A DNA stretch of 64,000 nucleotides, from the NCBI GenBank assembly GCA_041394985.1, contig JAWLBI010000001.1, positions 1,736,001 to 1,800,000 on the forward strand, read 5' to 3'. The DNA is from JAGLON01 sp041394985. GTDB lineage: Bacteria; Zixibacteria; MSB-5A5; GN15; JAAZOE01. Positions 1-7,649 of this stretch are shown here, in pieces. A program made the position numbers and the translations under genes. The notes under the pieces are model-generated. The model was not told where the DNA came from. It worked only from the letters and a program-made list of their open reading frames with translations, and ran no database searches. How positions within the stretch are numbered: position 1 is the first letter of the stretch; every line of letters starts with the position of its first letter.

Positions 1-1
1 G

Positions 2-436
2 GAGATTCACTCCGAGTATCATTCGGTAACCGGTATCGGGGCATTGTTCTCGCTGGGAACCTTTGGTGAGTATATTTTCTCCAGCGGATTCGCATTAATG
101 CTGACCGGCGTTCTGATGATAGTCTATTTCATCTCGTGTCTGCTGTTCGGAATTTACAACCTGTACATTATCTATGGCGTCAAGAAGGCGTCGTCGGATG
201 AATACGCCCTGCACCTGAAGAAGATGCTGAAACTGAACTGGTATCCGGTGATTCTCTGGCTGGCGATGTTTGTGTTATCGATGATCGGCGGCTCGTATGG
301 ATTCGACAGTTCGAATATGGTGGTACAGGTGGGTGAATCATATGGACTTGGCGCGTTCGTCGGCCTGTCGTCATATGGACTTTTCGTTGCCCTGGGCGCT
401 TATTTGATACTGGCCCTCAAGGGCAAGGAAATCTAA
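2..436 (+). CDS. Membrane protein, 5' end outside window (function unknown)
   Basis: The frame is open from base 2 and no convincing start or ribosome binding site is present, so the gene begins upstream of the window. The visible 144 residues contain about three hydrophobic segments (roughly residues 30-58, 85-105 and 118-140 of the visible part) and a short charged loop with KKASSDEYALHLKKMLK. I do not recognise the family. It ends 50 bases before the exbB start on the same strand, so it is probably co-transcribed with the ExbB/ExbD/TonB genes and may be an accessory membrane subunit; that is inference from position only. The TTG at 44 is an internal codon rather than a start. Confidence 0.6.
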   Translation, partial: EIHSEYHSVTGIGALFSLGTFGEYIFSSGFALMLTGVLMIVYFISCLLFGIYNLYIIYGVKKASSDEYALHLKKMLKLNWYPVILWLAMFVLSMIGGSYGFDSSNMVVQVGESYGLGAFVGLSSYGLFVALGAYLILALKGKEI

Positions 437-486
437 GGTGTGAAGAAATTTAAACTATCAATATATTTGGTGGAGGAAGTGTAACA

Positions 487-1245
487 GTGAAACAGACGAT
501 TTTTGTAACTCTTAATACGCTGATTTCGTTTGCCGTGGGTTTTGGCCTGTGGTATGGCGTTTTTAGAACTGCCGAACGCGGTTCTCTTGCTCATACGATG
601 TATGAAGGTGGTCCGCTTGTCGTTATCTTGATCATGATTCTCCTCATGCTCCTCGCGTTCGTAGTCGAGCGTTTCCTGTCGCTGCGCGTAGCCAAAGGAA
701 AAAGTTCCGTCCAGGTTTTCTTCAAGAACCTGATCGGTCATCTGCAGAACAATGATTATGAATCGGCTCTGGCCGCCTGTGACAAGCAGCGCGGAACGAC
801 CGCTAATGTACTCCGCGCCGGTATCGAGCGCTACATGCGCATCAAAGACGACAGCTCGCTGAGCATGGAGAAGAAAGTTGCGGCGACGCAGTCGGCGATC
901 GAAGAAGCCAATGCTCTGGAAGGACCGCTTCTCGAGCGCAACCTGATTGCCCTGTCGACGATCGCCTCGATCGCGACGATGGTCGGACTTCTCGGTACTA
1001 CCATCGGTATGATCCGCGCCTTTGCGGCGACCGGTCATACGACCGGCGGCGTTATCGATGCGCAGGCATTGGCCCGCGGTATTTCCGAGGCGCTGGTGAA
1101 CACGGCCGGTGGTCTGGCCTCCGGTATTCTCGGTATTTTCTTCTATAACTTCTTCGTGAACAAGGTCGATGCGTTCAACTATACGACTGACGAAGCCAGT
1201 TATGAAATTTTGCAAATGCTGAAAGCCAAGGAGCACAATAAATGA
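487..1245 (+). CDS. exbB: ExbB/TolQ/MotA-type proton channel
   Basis: 252-residue inner-membrane channel that, with ExbD, uses the proton gradient to energise TonB. It has an N-terminal hydrophobic stretch (about 5-27), a second membrane helix (about 42-62, followed by VERFLSLR), a cytoplasmic helical domain, and two C-terminal helices around 150-175 (GPLLERNLIALSTIA, GLLGTTIGMI) and 195-220. The GLLGTxxGM and A-L-x-x-T-x-x-G motifs are the family's channel signatures. The start is GTG with GGAGGAAG a few bases upstream. The stop overlaps the next gene's ATG (ATGA), which shows translational coupling to exbD. It is the only ExbB in the window, although four ExbD genes follow. Confidence 0.93.
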   Translation: MKQTIFVTLNTLISFAVGFGLWYGVFRTAERGSLAHTMYEGGPLVVILIMILLMLLAFVVERFLSLRVAKGKSSVQVFFKNLIGHLQNNDYESALAACDKQRGTTANVLRAGIERYMRIKDDSSLSMEKKVAATQSAIEEANALEGPLLERNLIALSTIASIATMVGLLGTTIGMIRAFAATGHTTGGVIDAQALARGISEALVNTAGGLASGILGIFFYNFFVNKVDAFNYTTDEASYEILQMLKAKEHNK

Positions 1246-1712
1246 AGATAAAGAAGAAACGGCGGGTCAGTATCCTCATCGACATGACGCCGATGGTCGA
1301 TATTGCCTTTCTGCTTCTCATCTTCTATATGACGACGACGCAGTTCAAACCGCCGGAAAAGAAGAAGGTGGATTTGCCGGAGTCGCATTCACAGGTGTCC
1401 TTGCCCGACAGGGATATCATCAATGTGACGGTCACGAAGGAAGACGAAATTTTTGTCGATTACATCGTCAAAGAGACCGTAACAATTGATGGCAGAGAAA
1501 TCTCCAAGCCGGTTCGGGTATACGATGAGGCGACGGCGAAAAACGTCGGTGATTATATTAACGGCGCTCGTGTGAGAAATCCGCGTGCGTTTCTGGTGAT
1601 AAAAGCAGATAAGAATTCCAGCTTCGGTACTATGGAGGAGATTATGAATACTCTCCAGGAGCAGCATCTGCCGAGGTTCCAGATCATTACGAATTTGGAA
1701 TCGGATTTATAA
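1242..1712 (+). CDS. exbD: ExbD/TolR family protein, copy 1
   Basis: 156 residues: a basic N terminus, one membrane helix and a periplasmic domain, the standard ExbD layout. The motif IDMTPMVDIAFLLLIFYM places the proton-carrying aspartate at D20. It is coupled to exbB by an ATGA overlap. In detail it is most like the ExbD at 4030 (both have the FKPPEK segment after the helix, a FVDY/FIDY strand and a C-terminal PRFQI(I/V)T), whereas the copies at 1768 and 4574 form a second subtype. So each set pairs a short and a long ExbD subtype. Confidence 0.93.
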   Translation: MKIKKKRRVSILIDMTPMVDIAFLLLIFYMTTTQFKPPEKKKVDLPESHSQVSLPDRDIINVTVTKEDEIFVDYIVKETVTIDGREISKPVRVYDEATAKNVGDYINGARVRNPRAFLVIKADKNSSFGTMEEIMNTLQEQHLPRFQIITNLESDL

Positions 1713-1767
1713 GATGGGTACCGATATGTTGAATGAAACCTTAAGCGAAAAGAAGGTGGTGATTTAA

Positions 1768-2388
1768 ATGGCTGGAGCACCAGTAGGTGGCGATAGACCA
1801 AAAAAGTCGAAAGGCGGCGGCATACGACGGCCGAAACGGCGTATTGCTATTCGTATCGACATGACGCCGATGGTTGATATCGCGTTTCTGCTTCTGATTT
1901 TCTATATGGTGACAACCGTGTTCTCGATGCCGCAGGCGATGGAGGTCAACCTTCCTCCGAAAGAAGAACAGGATGAAATACTGAAAATCAAGGAATCGAA
2001 CTTGTTGGCGCTGCGTGTCGATGCCGAAAACAACTTTTATTGGAATATCGGACGTGAAATGCCGATTCCGATGAAGAAGGATTCGCTGCGCACGCTGCTC
2101 GTCGATCAGAATAAAGAGAATGATAAGCTGAGTACGCTTATCATCATGAGTCCGAAAGCCCGGTACAGCTCGATGGTCGACATTCTGGATGAAATCGATC
2201 TGATTGAACGGTCATTTAACGCGTTCCAGGCGAAGGAAATGGGTGTTACGCTCAAGGAATTTCTGGATCCCGAAAGCGATCGGGCTGCGGAATTCCAGGC
2301 CAAGAAGTTTTCCTACCGCTATGCGATGGCGCCCTGGGAAGACAGCGACACCCGGCGTATAGAAAAAGTCCTTTCGGGAGGTGAGTAA
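1768..2388 (+). CDS. exbD: ExbD/TolR family protein, copy 2 (long subtype)
   Basis: 206 residues with a Gly/Lys/Arg-rich cytoplasmic leader, the membrane helix motif IDMTPMVDIAFLLLIFYM (putative proton-carrying D37) and a longer periplasmic domain ending in a conserved WEDSD(T/N)RRI segment. That C-terminal segment is shared with the ExbD at 4574 and absent from the short subtype, so it may be a docking element for the following TonB. AAGGTGGTGA precedes the ATG. The stop lies in the ribosome binding region of the next tonB, so the two are probably translated together. Confidence 0.92.
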   Translation: MAGAPVGGDRPKKSKGGGIRRPKRRIAIRIDMTPMVDIAFLLLIFYMVTTVFSMPQAMEVNLPPKEEQDEILKIKESNLLALRVDAENNFYWNIGREMPIPMKKDSLRTLLVDQNKENDKLSTLIIMSPKARYSSMVDILDEIDLIERSFNAFQAKEMGVTLKEFLDPESDRAAEFQAKKFSYRYAMAPWEDSDTRRIEKVLSGGE

Positions 2389-2389
2389 T

Positions 2390-3124
2390 ATGGCTCAGGC
2401 TATGGCAACTCCCTACGGCGCTTTTGAACTGAAGAAAACGTACCAGAAGAATATGCTTCTGGGAACGGTTTCCACGGTCGTTTTGACGGCTATAATTCTC
2501 TTCGGCGTTTGGCTCGTAAAGACGATAACGGCCGACGATGATATGATCCCGAAAAATGTCGTGAGAATTAAGACGATCGCTGAACTCGGTGCGCCGCCGT
2601 CGCTGGCGGCCAAACCGCCTCAGGTCAGTGTCGATAAGCCGAAAATCGCGGCTCCCAAAGTCGGTATTCCGACGCCGGTGGCCGATGATGAAGTCGAAGA
2701 CGAAGATATCGTTATTGCATCGCGAGAAGAATTGCAGGAGATTAACGCCCCTGTGTTCTCCTCGGAAGGCGACGGTTCCGGTTCGGAATTGATTATCGAT
2801 ATTCCTGAGGAAGATTATATGCCGTCTCCGGATGAGTTTATTCCGGTAGAGGAACAACCGGCTCAGATCTATGAAGAGATTCCTGAATATCCGCGTCTGG
2901 CTATGGAAGGCGGATTCACCGGTTATGTCATCGTCCAGGCATATGTCGACAAGAACGGTGAAGTCAAGAAGGCCCAATCGGTGAAGTGTAATCGTCCGAA
3001 TATGGGCTTCGAAGAGGCTGCCGTGAAAGCCGCATACAAATGCAAGTATCGTCCGGCTATTCAGAACGGTAACCCGGTCGGGCTGTGGATTTCATACCGC
3101 GTGAACTTCACGCTCGATAACTAA
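2390..3124 (+). CDS. tonB: TonB family energy-transducing protein, copy 1
   Basis: 244 residues. ATG at 2390 is preferred over the GTG at 2381 because GGGAGG (2376-2381) is the ribosome binding site and would overlap the earlier codon. The order is a cytoplasmic segment with TPYGAFELKK, a membrane helix (about 22-43), a Pro- and acid-rich periplasmic linker, and a C-terminal TonB domain (about 160-244: YPRLAMEGGFTGYV, GFEEAAVKAAYKCKYRPA, GLWISYRVNF). TonB spans the periplasm to power TonB-dependent outer-membrane receptors. No such receptor gene occurs in the window. The PYGAFE signature recurs in both other TonB proteins here. Confidence 0.92.
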   Translation: MAQAMATPYGAFELKKTYQKNMLLGTVSTVVLTAIILFGVWLVKTITADDDMIPKNVVRIKTIAELGAPPSLAAKPPQVSVDKPKIAAPKVGIPTPVADDEVEDEDIVIASREELQEINAPVFSSEGDGSGSELIIDIPEEDYMPSPDEFIPVEEQPAQIYEEIPEYPRLAMEGGFTGYVIVQAYVDKNGEVKKAQSVKCNRPNMGFEEAAVKAAYKCKYRPAIQNGNPVGLWISYRVNFTLDN

Positions 3125-3142
3125 AGCGCTGAGTAATACTAT

Positions 3143-3167
3143 CGGGCGGGGCGATAATCCCCGCCCG
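3143..3167. other. GC-rich hairpin after tonB copy 1
   Basis: CGGGCGGGG at 3143-3151 pairs perfectly with CCCCGCCCG at 3159-3167 around a 7-base loop. No T-run follows, so this is not a classical intrinsic terminator. It may stabilise the upstream mRNA end or attenuate transcription between the first ExbBD-TonB set and the downstream genes. The remainder of 3125-3344 shows nothing else I can support. Confidence 0.55.
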
Positions 3168-3344
3168 CTGAAAATGACGAATCTCCGCCTCCGGTGATGG
3201 AAACTCATCGCCGGCCCTCGCAAACCTCACGAGATATACCCTCACTTCCGGGAGAGTACCGGAGCATATAGTTACAAACCGAGAAAAAAAGGCGCATCTT
3301 TAACAGTGTCTGTCTCGTAGACAGAACAGGAAGCGGAGAAGAAG

Positions 3345-3590
3345 ATGAGCCTCTATCATGAGAGAGACATCGAAGGCGCGACATCCAGGGCCGTCTCGTT
3401 TGACATAAACCGAGATTATATCAAGAGTCTGTGTCTGGCGGGAATCCTGACCATCCTGTTGTTTATTATGGGATTGGCCATTGCACTCGTGGCGCTCAGG
3501 CCGGCGCCGGTTATTCCCGAATCGAACACTGTGTCGCCGCAAAACGGGCCGGCTCTGGCCGGACATGCGGCAATCGAGCAATTCGGGTGA
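3345..3590 (+). CDS. Small single-pass membrane protein, copy a
   Basis: 81 residues: about 28 cytoplasmic residues, one strong membrane helix (about 29-52, ending LAIALVAL) and a short periplasmic tail with Pro residues. GGAGAAGAAG lies just before the ATG. The protein at 3742 has the same plan and a matching helix-exit segment (A-x-A-L-V-x-L-x-P, later P-x-LA), so the two look like diverged paralogues. They lie between the first and second ExbD-TonB sets on the same strand. I do not recognise the family. An accessory role in the ExbB/ExbD complex is inference from context. Confidence 0.55.
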   Translation: MSLYHERDIEGATSRAVSFDINRDYIKSLCLAGILTILLFIMGLAIALVALRPAPVIPESNTVSPQNGPALAGHAAIEQFG

Positions 3591-3741
3591 GCATTTAGGG
3601 AGACAAGCGCATTGTATCGGGCACGTTGATCAATTTCGCCTCGATACTATTTGAATTTTTTCATATCCGAGAAAACAGGCCCATGCCGTCGCACCACCCC
3701 AAATACGGTGCGGCTGAGACTCTTTCCGAAGGGAGGAGGAT

Positions 3742-4029
3742 ATGAGCCTTTTTTCACGCTACGTTCGCCATTTCCTCACGAACAACCTCACACTATCCCA
3801 TTCCTCACTCTTGCATGGATTCGTCCGGCAATGGATTAAATGCGCCGGATTATGTCTTCTGTTATCATTCATCATGCTGTTTGCCATGACGGCGGCTGCA
3901 CTCGTGCATCTGTCGCCGAAAGAGTCTGTCCCATCCACCGAGGCGGCGGAACATCTCAATGCGCCTCGTCTGGCCGAATTATTTGATGTTTGCACCAACA
4001 CCGCCACGATCGGAGAGGAGGTGTTGTAA
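3742..4029 (+). CDS. Small single-pass membrane protein, copy b
   Basis: 95 residues with a longer cytoplasmic N terminus (Ser/His-rich), one membrane helix at about 35-55 (LCLLLSFIMLFAMTAAALV) and a periplasmic tail of about 40 residues. A strong GGGAGGAGG precedes the ATG and the stop codon abuts the ATG of the next exbD with no gap, so it is a real gene in the operon. The helix exit resembles the small protein at 3345. The 150 bases upstream (3591-3741) contain an imperfect hairpin (CGCACC ... GGTGCG) and nothing else evident. Function unknown. Confidence 0.6.
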   Translation: MSLFSRYVRHFLTNNLTLSHSSLLHGFVRQWIKCAGLCLLLSFIMLFAMTAAALVHLSPKESVPSTEAAEHLNAPRLAELFDVCTNTATIGEEVL

Positions 4030-4518
4030 ATGAAGCTGCTGGCAAAAAAGAAGCGGCGGTTGTCCGTGCATATCGATATGACGCCGATGGTCGATATCGC
4101 GTTCCTGTTGTTAATCTTTTATATGACGACGACGATTTTCAAACCGCCGGAGAAGGGCAAGGTTGAACTGCCCGAATCGGAATCGAAGATAACGATGCCG
4201 GATGCGGCGAAAATCGAAATCGTCGTGACGCGGGACAATTCCGTGTTCATCGATTATATGAAGCCTGATTCCGTGCTGGTCGATGGCGCATTTCAGTCTC
4301 GTTCCGAGCGCGTGTACGCGGAAGTGTCGCCGGAGAAAATCGGCGCGGCGGTACAGGCGGCTCGGACCGCGAACAGGAATGCCTACCTGGTTCTCAAGGC
4401 GGACAGGAAGGCGGACTTCGGCACGATTGAAGCTATCATGGCGGAACTGCGCAGAGTCAACATGCCGCGCTTCCAGATAGTCACCGAGAAAGAGCGGGAG
4501 ACTCTGGCGGAAAGATAG
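4030..4518 (+). CDS. exbD: ExbD/TolR family protein, copy 3 (short subtype)
   Basis: 162 residues, same plan as the copy at 1242: basic leader, helix motif IDMTPMVDIAFLLLIFYM with the putative proton-carrying D22, then a periplasmic domain with FKPPEK and a C-terminal PRFQIVTE. It directly abuts the small membrane protein upstream. No second ExbB accompanies this set, so if it functions it must share the ExbB encoded at 487 or one outside the window. Confidence 0.92.
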   Translation: MKLLAKKKRRLSVHIDMTPMVDIAFLLLIFYMTTTIFKPPEKGKVELPESESKITMPDAAKIEIVVTRDNSVFIDYMKPDSVLVDGAFQSRSERVYAEVSPEKIGAAVQAARTANRNAYLVLKADRKADFGTIEAIMAELRRVNMPRFQIVTEKERETLAER

Positions 4519-4573
4519 ACGGGAAGTAATCGGGGGCTGACTGTGTAATTCTTATAGGAAGGTGGTGGTTAGT

Positions 4574-5194
4574 ATGGCAGGCATATCTGCTCGACACAAC
4601 CGACCGAGAAAAACAAGAGGACTGGGCATCAGGAGAAAAAAACGGCGCATACCGGTGCGCATCGATATGACGCCGATGGTCGATATCGCGTTTTTGCTGC
4701 TGATTTTTTACATGGTCACGACCGTGTTTTCGCAGCCGCAGGCGATGGAACTGGTATTGCCGCCCGGCGGCAAGGGGGTAGTGCCAAACCTCATGACGAT
4801 TCGGGTGGACAGCCTGAATGATTATTACTGGAATATGGACGAAGGCGATTTGACAAAGATTTCGGAGGAAGCGCTCGTGTCGGTACTGGCGGAGAAAGTC
4901 GAGGCTCAGGCGAATCTGATCGTTCGGGTCAAGATTCACACCGTAGCCGATTTCGAGGCGCTGGTCGATGTGCTGGATGATTTCGATATCGTCGAGCGGG
5001 CGGTCAATGCCGGGATTGCAAAGCAACTGGGTGTGACATTCGATGATTTCTATAATCCGAAGCATCCATCGGCCGAGGAGTTCAAGGATAAGAGGTATTC
5101 GTTCAAATATGCATTGGCGGAATGGGAAGATTCCGATAATCGCCGCATTAAAAAATACAACAGTTTACTCATTAACAAGGGAGGGGAATTATGA
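4574..5194 (+). CDS. exbD: ExbD/TolR family protein, copy 4 (long subtype)
   Basis: 206 residues. ATG at 4574 is chosen over the in-frame GTG at 4562, which lies inside the ribosome binding stretch GGAAGGTGGT; the resulting N terminus (MAG..., basic) also matches the paralogue at 1768. The helix motif IDMTPMVDIAFLLLIFYM holds the putative proton-carrying D37. The C-terminal WEDSDNRRI segment is shared with copy 2. It overlaps the next tonB start by four bases (ATGA), so the two are translationally coupled. Confidence 0.92.
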   Translation: MAGISARHNRPRKTRGLGIRRKKRRIPVRIDMTPMVDIAFLLLIFYMVTTVFSQPQAMELVLPPGGKGVVPNLMTIRVDSLNDYYWNMDEGDLTKISEEALVSVLAEKVEAQANLIVRVKIHTVADFEALVDVLDDFDIVERAVNAGIAKQLGVTFDDFYNPKHPSAEEFKDKRYSFKYALAEWEDSDNRRIKKYNSLLINKGGEL

Positions 5195-5931
5195 CTTCCA
5201 TGTTGCAGACGCCGTATGGCGCATATGAAATGAAGCGGGTGTACCAACGGAACATGCTGGCCGGAACCGGATCGATGATCGTGTTCACGGCACTGGTTGT
5301 GTTTTCGGTCTGGTTGTACAATACGCTTACGTACGTGGCACCAGTTGAAGTACCGCCGGTCGTGGTGCATGTGTTCGATTTGGGACCGCCGCCGACGCTT
5401 GATGTCAATACTCGGCCGCAGGTGCCTATTGATAAGCCGGCTATCCCGGAAGTGCGGGCGGCTATCGGTATCCCGGTGCCGGTCTCAGATGATGAACTGG
5501 CCGATGAGGACGAGCGGACGCTGTTTACACGCGAGCAGTTAAAGGATATTTATGCACCAGCATTCGGGGAGGGTGAGGGGAAGGGCGACGGCAATTTCGT
5601 CATCGATGCGGATATCATCGAGGAGGAAATAAAACCGGAAGATTATGTCCTCTATCAAAAATATCCCGAACTGATTTACGAAGCGATTCCGGAATATCCT
5701 CGGCTGGCTGAGGCGGCAGGTTTTGAAGCCGTGGTATGGGTGCAGGTGTTAATAAATAAGCAAGGGAGTGTGTCAAAGGCGCAGGTTAAAAGTTGCTCGC
5801 GCCCAGGCCTGGGGTTTGAGGAGGAGGCGATACGTGCGGCCATGAAGTGCACGTATCGCCCCGCTATTCAGAACGATATTCCGATGGCGTGCTGGATTGC
5901 CTACAAGATAGAATTCGTTCAGGATAATTAG
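5191..5931 (+). CDS. tonB: TonB family energy-transducing protein, copy 2
   Basis: 246 residues with GGGAGGGG just before the ATG. It opens with the TPYGAYEMKR cytoplasmic signature, then a membrane helix (about 25-47), a Pro-rich and acidic linker and the TonB C-terminal domain (EYPRLAEAAGFEAVVW, GFEEEAIRAAMKCTYRPA, CWIAYKIEF). The closest relative in the window is copy 1. It differs by a longer acidic linker. It follows a long-subtype ExbD exactly as copy 1 does, so the long-ExbD plus TonB pair appears to be the duplicated unit. Confidence 0.92.
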   Translation: MTSMLQTPYGAYEMKRVYQRNMLAGTGSMIVFTALVVFSVWLYNTLTYVAPVEVPPVVVHVFDLGPPPTLDVNTRPQVPIDKPAIPEVRAAIGIPVPVSDDELADEDERTLFTREQLKDIYAPAFGEGEGKGDGNFVIDADIIEEEIKPEDYVLYQKYPELIYEAIPEYPRLAEAAGFEAVVWVQVLINKQGSVSKAQVKSCSRPGLGFEEEAIRAAMKCTYRPAIQNDIPMACWIAYKIEFVQDN

Positions 5932-5965
5932 TAACACGTTGATAAACCCACGAGGGGAGGGTTGT

Positions 5966-6742
5966 ATGAGCCTCGTTCATGATTTACCGTATGGGGCATT
6001 TGAGCAGAAGCGTTGCTATCAGAAGCATCTGTTATCGGGGACGCTGTTTTCGGTAGTACTGACATTTGTCATCACCGGGACGGTGTGGCTGTTGACAGAG
6101 GCGCCATCAGGTGATGGAACGCAACCTACTGGGGAAAATGAAGGAATAGGATATAGAGATACGCTGACTTTTGATCCTGGTTCGGCTTGGAGAATCGAGC
6201 CAAAGAGACCAATTTCAACAGGCGGCGGGAGTAAGGAGAGTACCCGCTTTAACGGGAATGTGACTTTTGGAAATGAGCCGGAATTCAATTTTGATACCGG
6301 CGATCCATTACCGGGATACATTTCGGGTGGACCTGAAGATGATCCACTCGGTGCAGGAGGATATTGGGGAGACGGTTTTCCTGGCGGTGATCCCTCCGGA
6401 GGCGGAGGTGTCGGGGGGCCTCGGGATGAGACTCCTATCCCGCCGTCAAATGTATTTGTTCCGTTCGAAGAGCCGCCAATGCTCGTGAAGGAATACAAGC
6501 CGGTATATCCGAAGCTGGCATTGGATGGAGGATTCAGCGCCCGGGTTATTGTCAGCGCCTTTGTCGGGGATGATGGACTGGTTAAAAAAGTCGAGATAAT
6601 CTCGTGCAATCGACCGAACATGGGATTCGAGGAAGAAGCGGTTCGGGCGGCATACAAGGCAATCTTTCGTCCGGCAATTCAGAACCGGTATCCGGTCGGC
6701 GTGTGGATTTCTTATACGATTTTATTCGAGCTCACAGGGTAG
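5966..6742 (+). CDS. tonB: TonB family protein, copy 3, with Gly-rich linker
   Basis: 258 residues from ATG 5966, which is preceded by GAGGGGAGGG; the longer frame from TTG 5939 would swallow that site. The N terminus has the signature DLPYGAFEQKR and a membrane helix (about 28-49). The linker differs from the other two copies: instead of Pro/acidic repeats it is Gly-rich (about 105-160, with runs of GGG). The C-terminal TonB domain is intact (KPVYPKLALDGGFSARVIV, GFEEEAVRAAYKAIFRPA, GVWISYTILFEL). No ExbD of its own precedes it. Confidence 0.9.
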   Translation: MSLVHDLPYGAFEQKRCYQKHLLSGTLFSVVLTFVITGTVWLLTEAPSGDGTQPTGENEGIGYRDTLTFDPGSAWRIEPKRPISTGGGSKESTRFNGNVTFGNEPEFNFDTGDPLPGYISGGPEDDPLGAGGYWGDGFPGGDPSGGGGVGGPRDETPIPPSNVFVPFEEPPMLVKEYKPVYPKLALDGGFSARVIVSAFVGDDGLVKKVEIISCNRPNMGFEEEAVRAAYKAIFRPAIQNRYPVGVWISYTILFELTG

Positions 6743-6805
6743 TTCTGCAATGCTCTTGGAGGAGGGAGGATCGGTTTTCTTCTGTCAAACCTGAAAACCG
6801 AATCG

Positions 6806-6839
6806 CGGGGCCGGAAATCGATTAAACGAACCGGCCCCG
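6806..6839. other. GC-rich hairpin between TonB genes
   Basis: CGGGGCCGG at 6806-6814 pairs with CCGGCCCCG at 6831-6839 over a 16-base loop. No T-tract follows. It resembles the hairpins at 3143 and 7446 in this cluster, and may act as an mRNA stabiliser or partial attenuator before the small secreted TonB-domain gene. Confidence 0.5.
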
Positions 6840-6879
6840 TCAAAAGTCATGATTGTGAATTTTCTTTTGGGAGGACCTG

Positions 6880-7290
6880 ATGAAAAGATGTATCGTGTTA
6901 TTGTTCGTGCTGTGTCTGTTCGCGGCAATGGCGGTTGCGGGGGATGTGAGTAAGAAGTCTGATGCAGACATTCCACCCTCGGACCAGTTCATTAAAGTCG
7001 AAGTGATGCCTGAGTGTGTCAAGAAAGTCGAACCTGCATATCCTGCGGCGGCGGTTAAAGCCGGTATCGAGGGAGATGTGTATGTTCAGGCATATGTCGA
7101 CAAGACCGGCAAAGTCCTCAAGGCGAACGCCCTGAAGTGCTCGCATAAAGATGTTGGTTTCGAAGAAGCCGCCGTGAAGGCCGCTTATGGGAGTGAATAC
7201 AAACCGGCCACCCAAGGGGGCGACCCGGTCGGGGTTTGGGTGAGCTACAAGGTAAGCTTTAAGCTCGACGACCATAAATCACCGGAATAA
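6880..7290 (+). CDS. Secreted stand-alone TonB C-terminal domain protein
   Basis: 136 residues. It has a Sec signal peptide (MKRCIVLLFVLCLFAAMAVA, cleavage about residue 20) and then almost only a TonB C-terminal domain (VEPAYPAAAVKAGIEGDVYV, GFEEAAVKAAYGSEYKPA, GVWVSYKVSF). The membrane anchor, PYGA signature and long linker of the three neighbouring TonB proteins are all missing. So it should be free in the periplasm, where it cannot contact ExbB/ExbD through a helix. It could be a competitor, a peptidoglycan-binding domain or a partner of the other TonBs. GGGAGGACC precedes the ATG. Confidence 0.8.
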   Translation: MKRCIVLLFVLCLFAAMAVAGDVSKKSDADIPPSDQFIKVEVMPECVKKVEPAYPAAAVKAGIEGDVYVQAYVDKTGKVLKANALKCSHKDVGFEEAAVKAAYGSEYKPATQGGDPVGVWVSYKVSFKLDDHKSPE

Positions 7291-7579
7291 GTAGACATCC
7301 CTTCCTGTATCCTGTGGGCTGCAACGGCCCACCGCCTATATAATATCTACCTGAGAATTTCGGTTTTCGTGTAGATAGTATTTGTGACCGGGGAGTGGGT
7401 TCTGGGATAATCCGCTTCTCGGCCGAATACGCATAACCCCTCATTGGTGACCCGGGGCCGGACGCGGCCCCTCACCGCCTCCCGCGTAATCCTCGATTTA
7501 TTAATCCATACAACATATGGTATAGTTTTGGGCTGTTTGTGCCCACATATAGGAAAGTTGTTTCCTTAGAAAAAAATAC

Positions 7580-7608
7580 TTGACTACTGCACAGATGTGC
7601 AGTATATT
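7580..7608 (+). promoter_or_regulatory. Sigma-70-type promoter of the zinc-ribbon/helicase operon
   Basis: TTGACT at 7580-7585 and TATATT at 7603-7608 are separated by exactly 17 bases, close to the sigma-70 consensus. The spacer is occupied by the palindrome listed next. Transcription would begin near 7615, giving a leader of about 35 bases to the ATG at 7650. Confidence 0.8.
7585..7604. promoter_or_regulatory. Putative LexA (SOS) operator
   Basis: TACTGCACAGATGTGCAGTA is a perfect 9+2+9 inverted repeat that fills the promoter spacer and overlaps the -10 box. Its core TGCAC-AGAT-GTGCA (7588-7601) fits the LexA box TGCNCN4GTGCA reported for Fibrobacter succinogenes, another FCB bacterium. 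A repressor bound here would block RNA polymerase. That the repressor is LexA is inference from the motif and from the helicase it controls. I saw no second copy of this motif in the window. Confidence 0.65.
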
Positions 7609-7649
7609 CAAATACTGCCGATATACAATACATGACAGGAGAACCTTTG

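Larger units (their letters stand above)
7291..7649. other. Intergenic region with a GC-rich hairpin (7446-7476)
   Basis: No gene is evident. At 7446-7476 an outer stem GGTGA/TCACC (with a CCC bulge) and an inner stem GGGGCCG/CGGCCCC enclose the loop GACG; no T-run follows. It is the third such hairpin in the TonB island and closes it. The region ends with the promoter and operator of the helicase operon, listed separately. Confidence 0.5.

Noticed and set aside
433..1236. Minus-strand frame of 267 codons opposite exbB
   Set aside because: It is a shadow of exbB; low-complexity Arg/His-rich product.
3893..3908. TGCACTCGTGCA as a LexA-type box
   Set aside because: The spacer between half-sites is two bases instead of four and it lies inside the coding sequence of the small protein at 3742.
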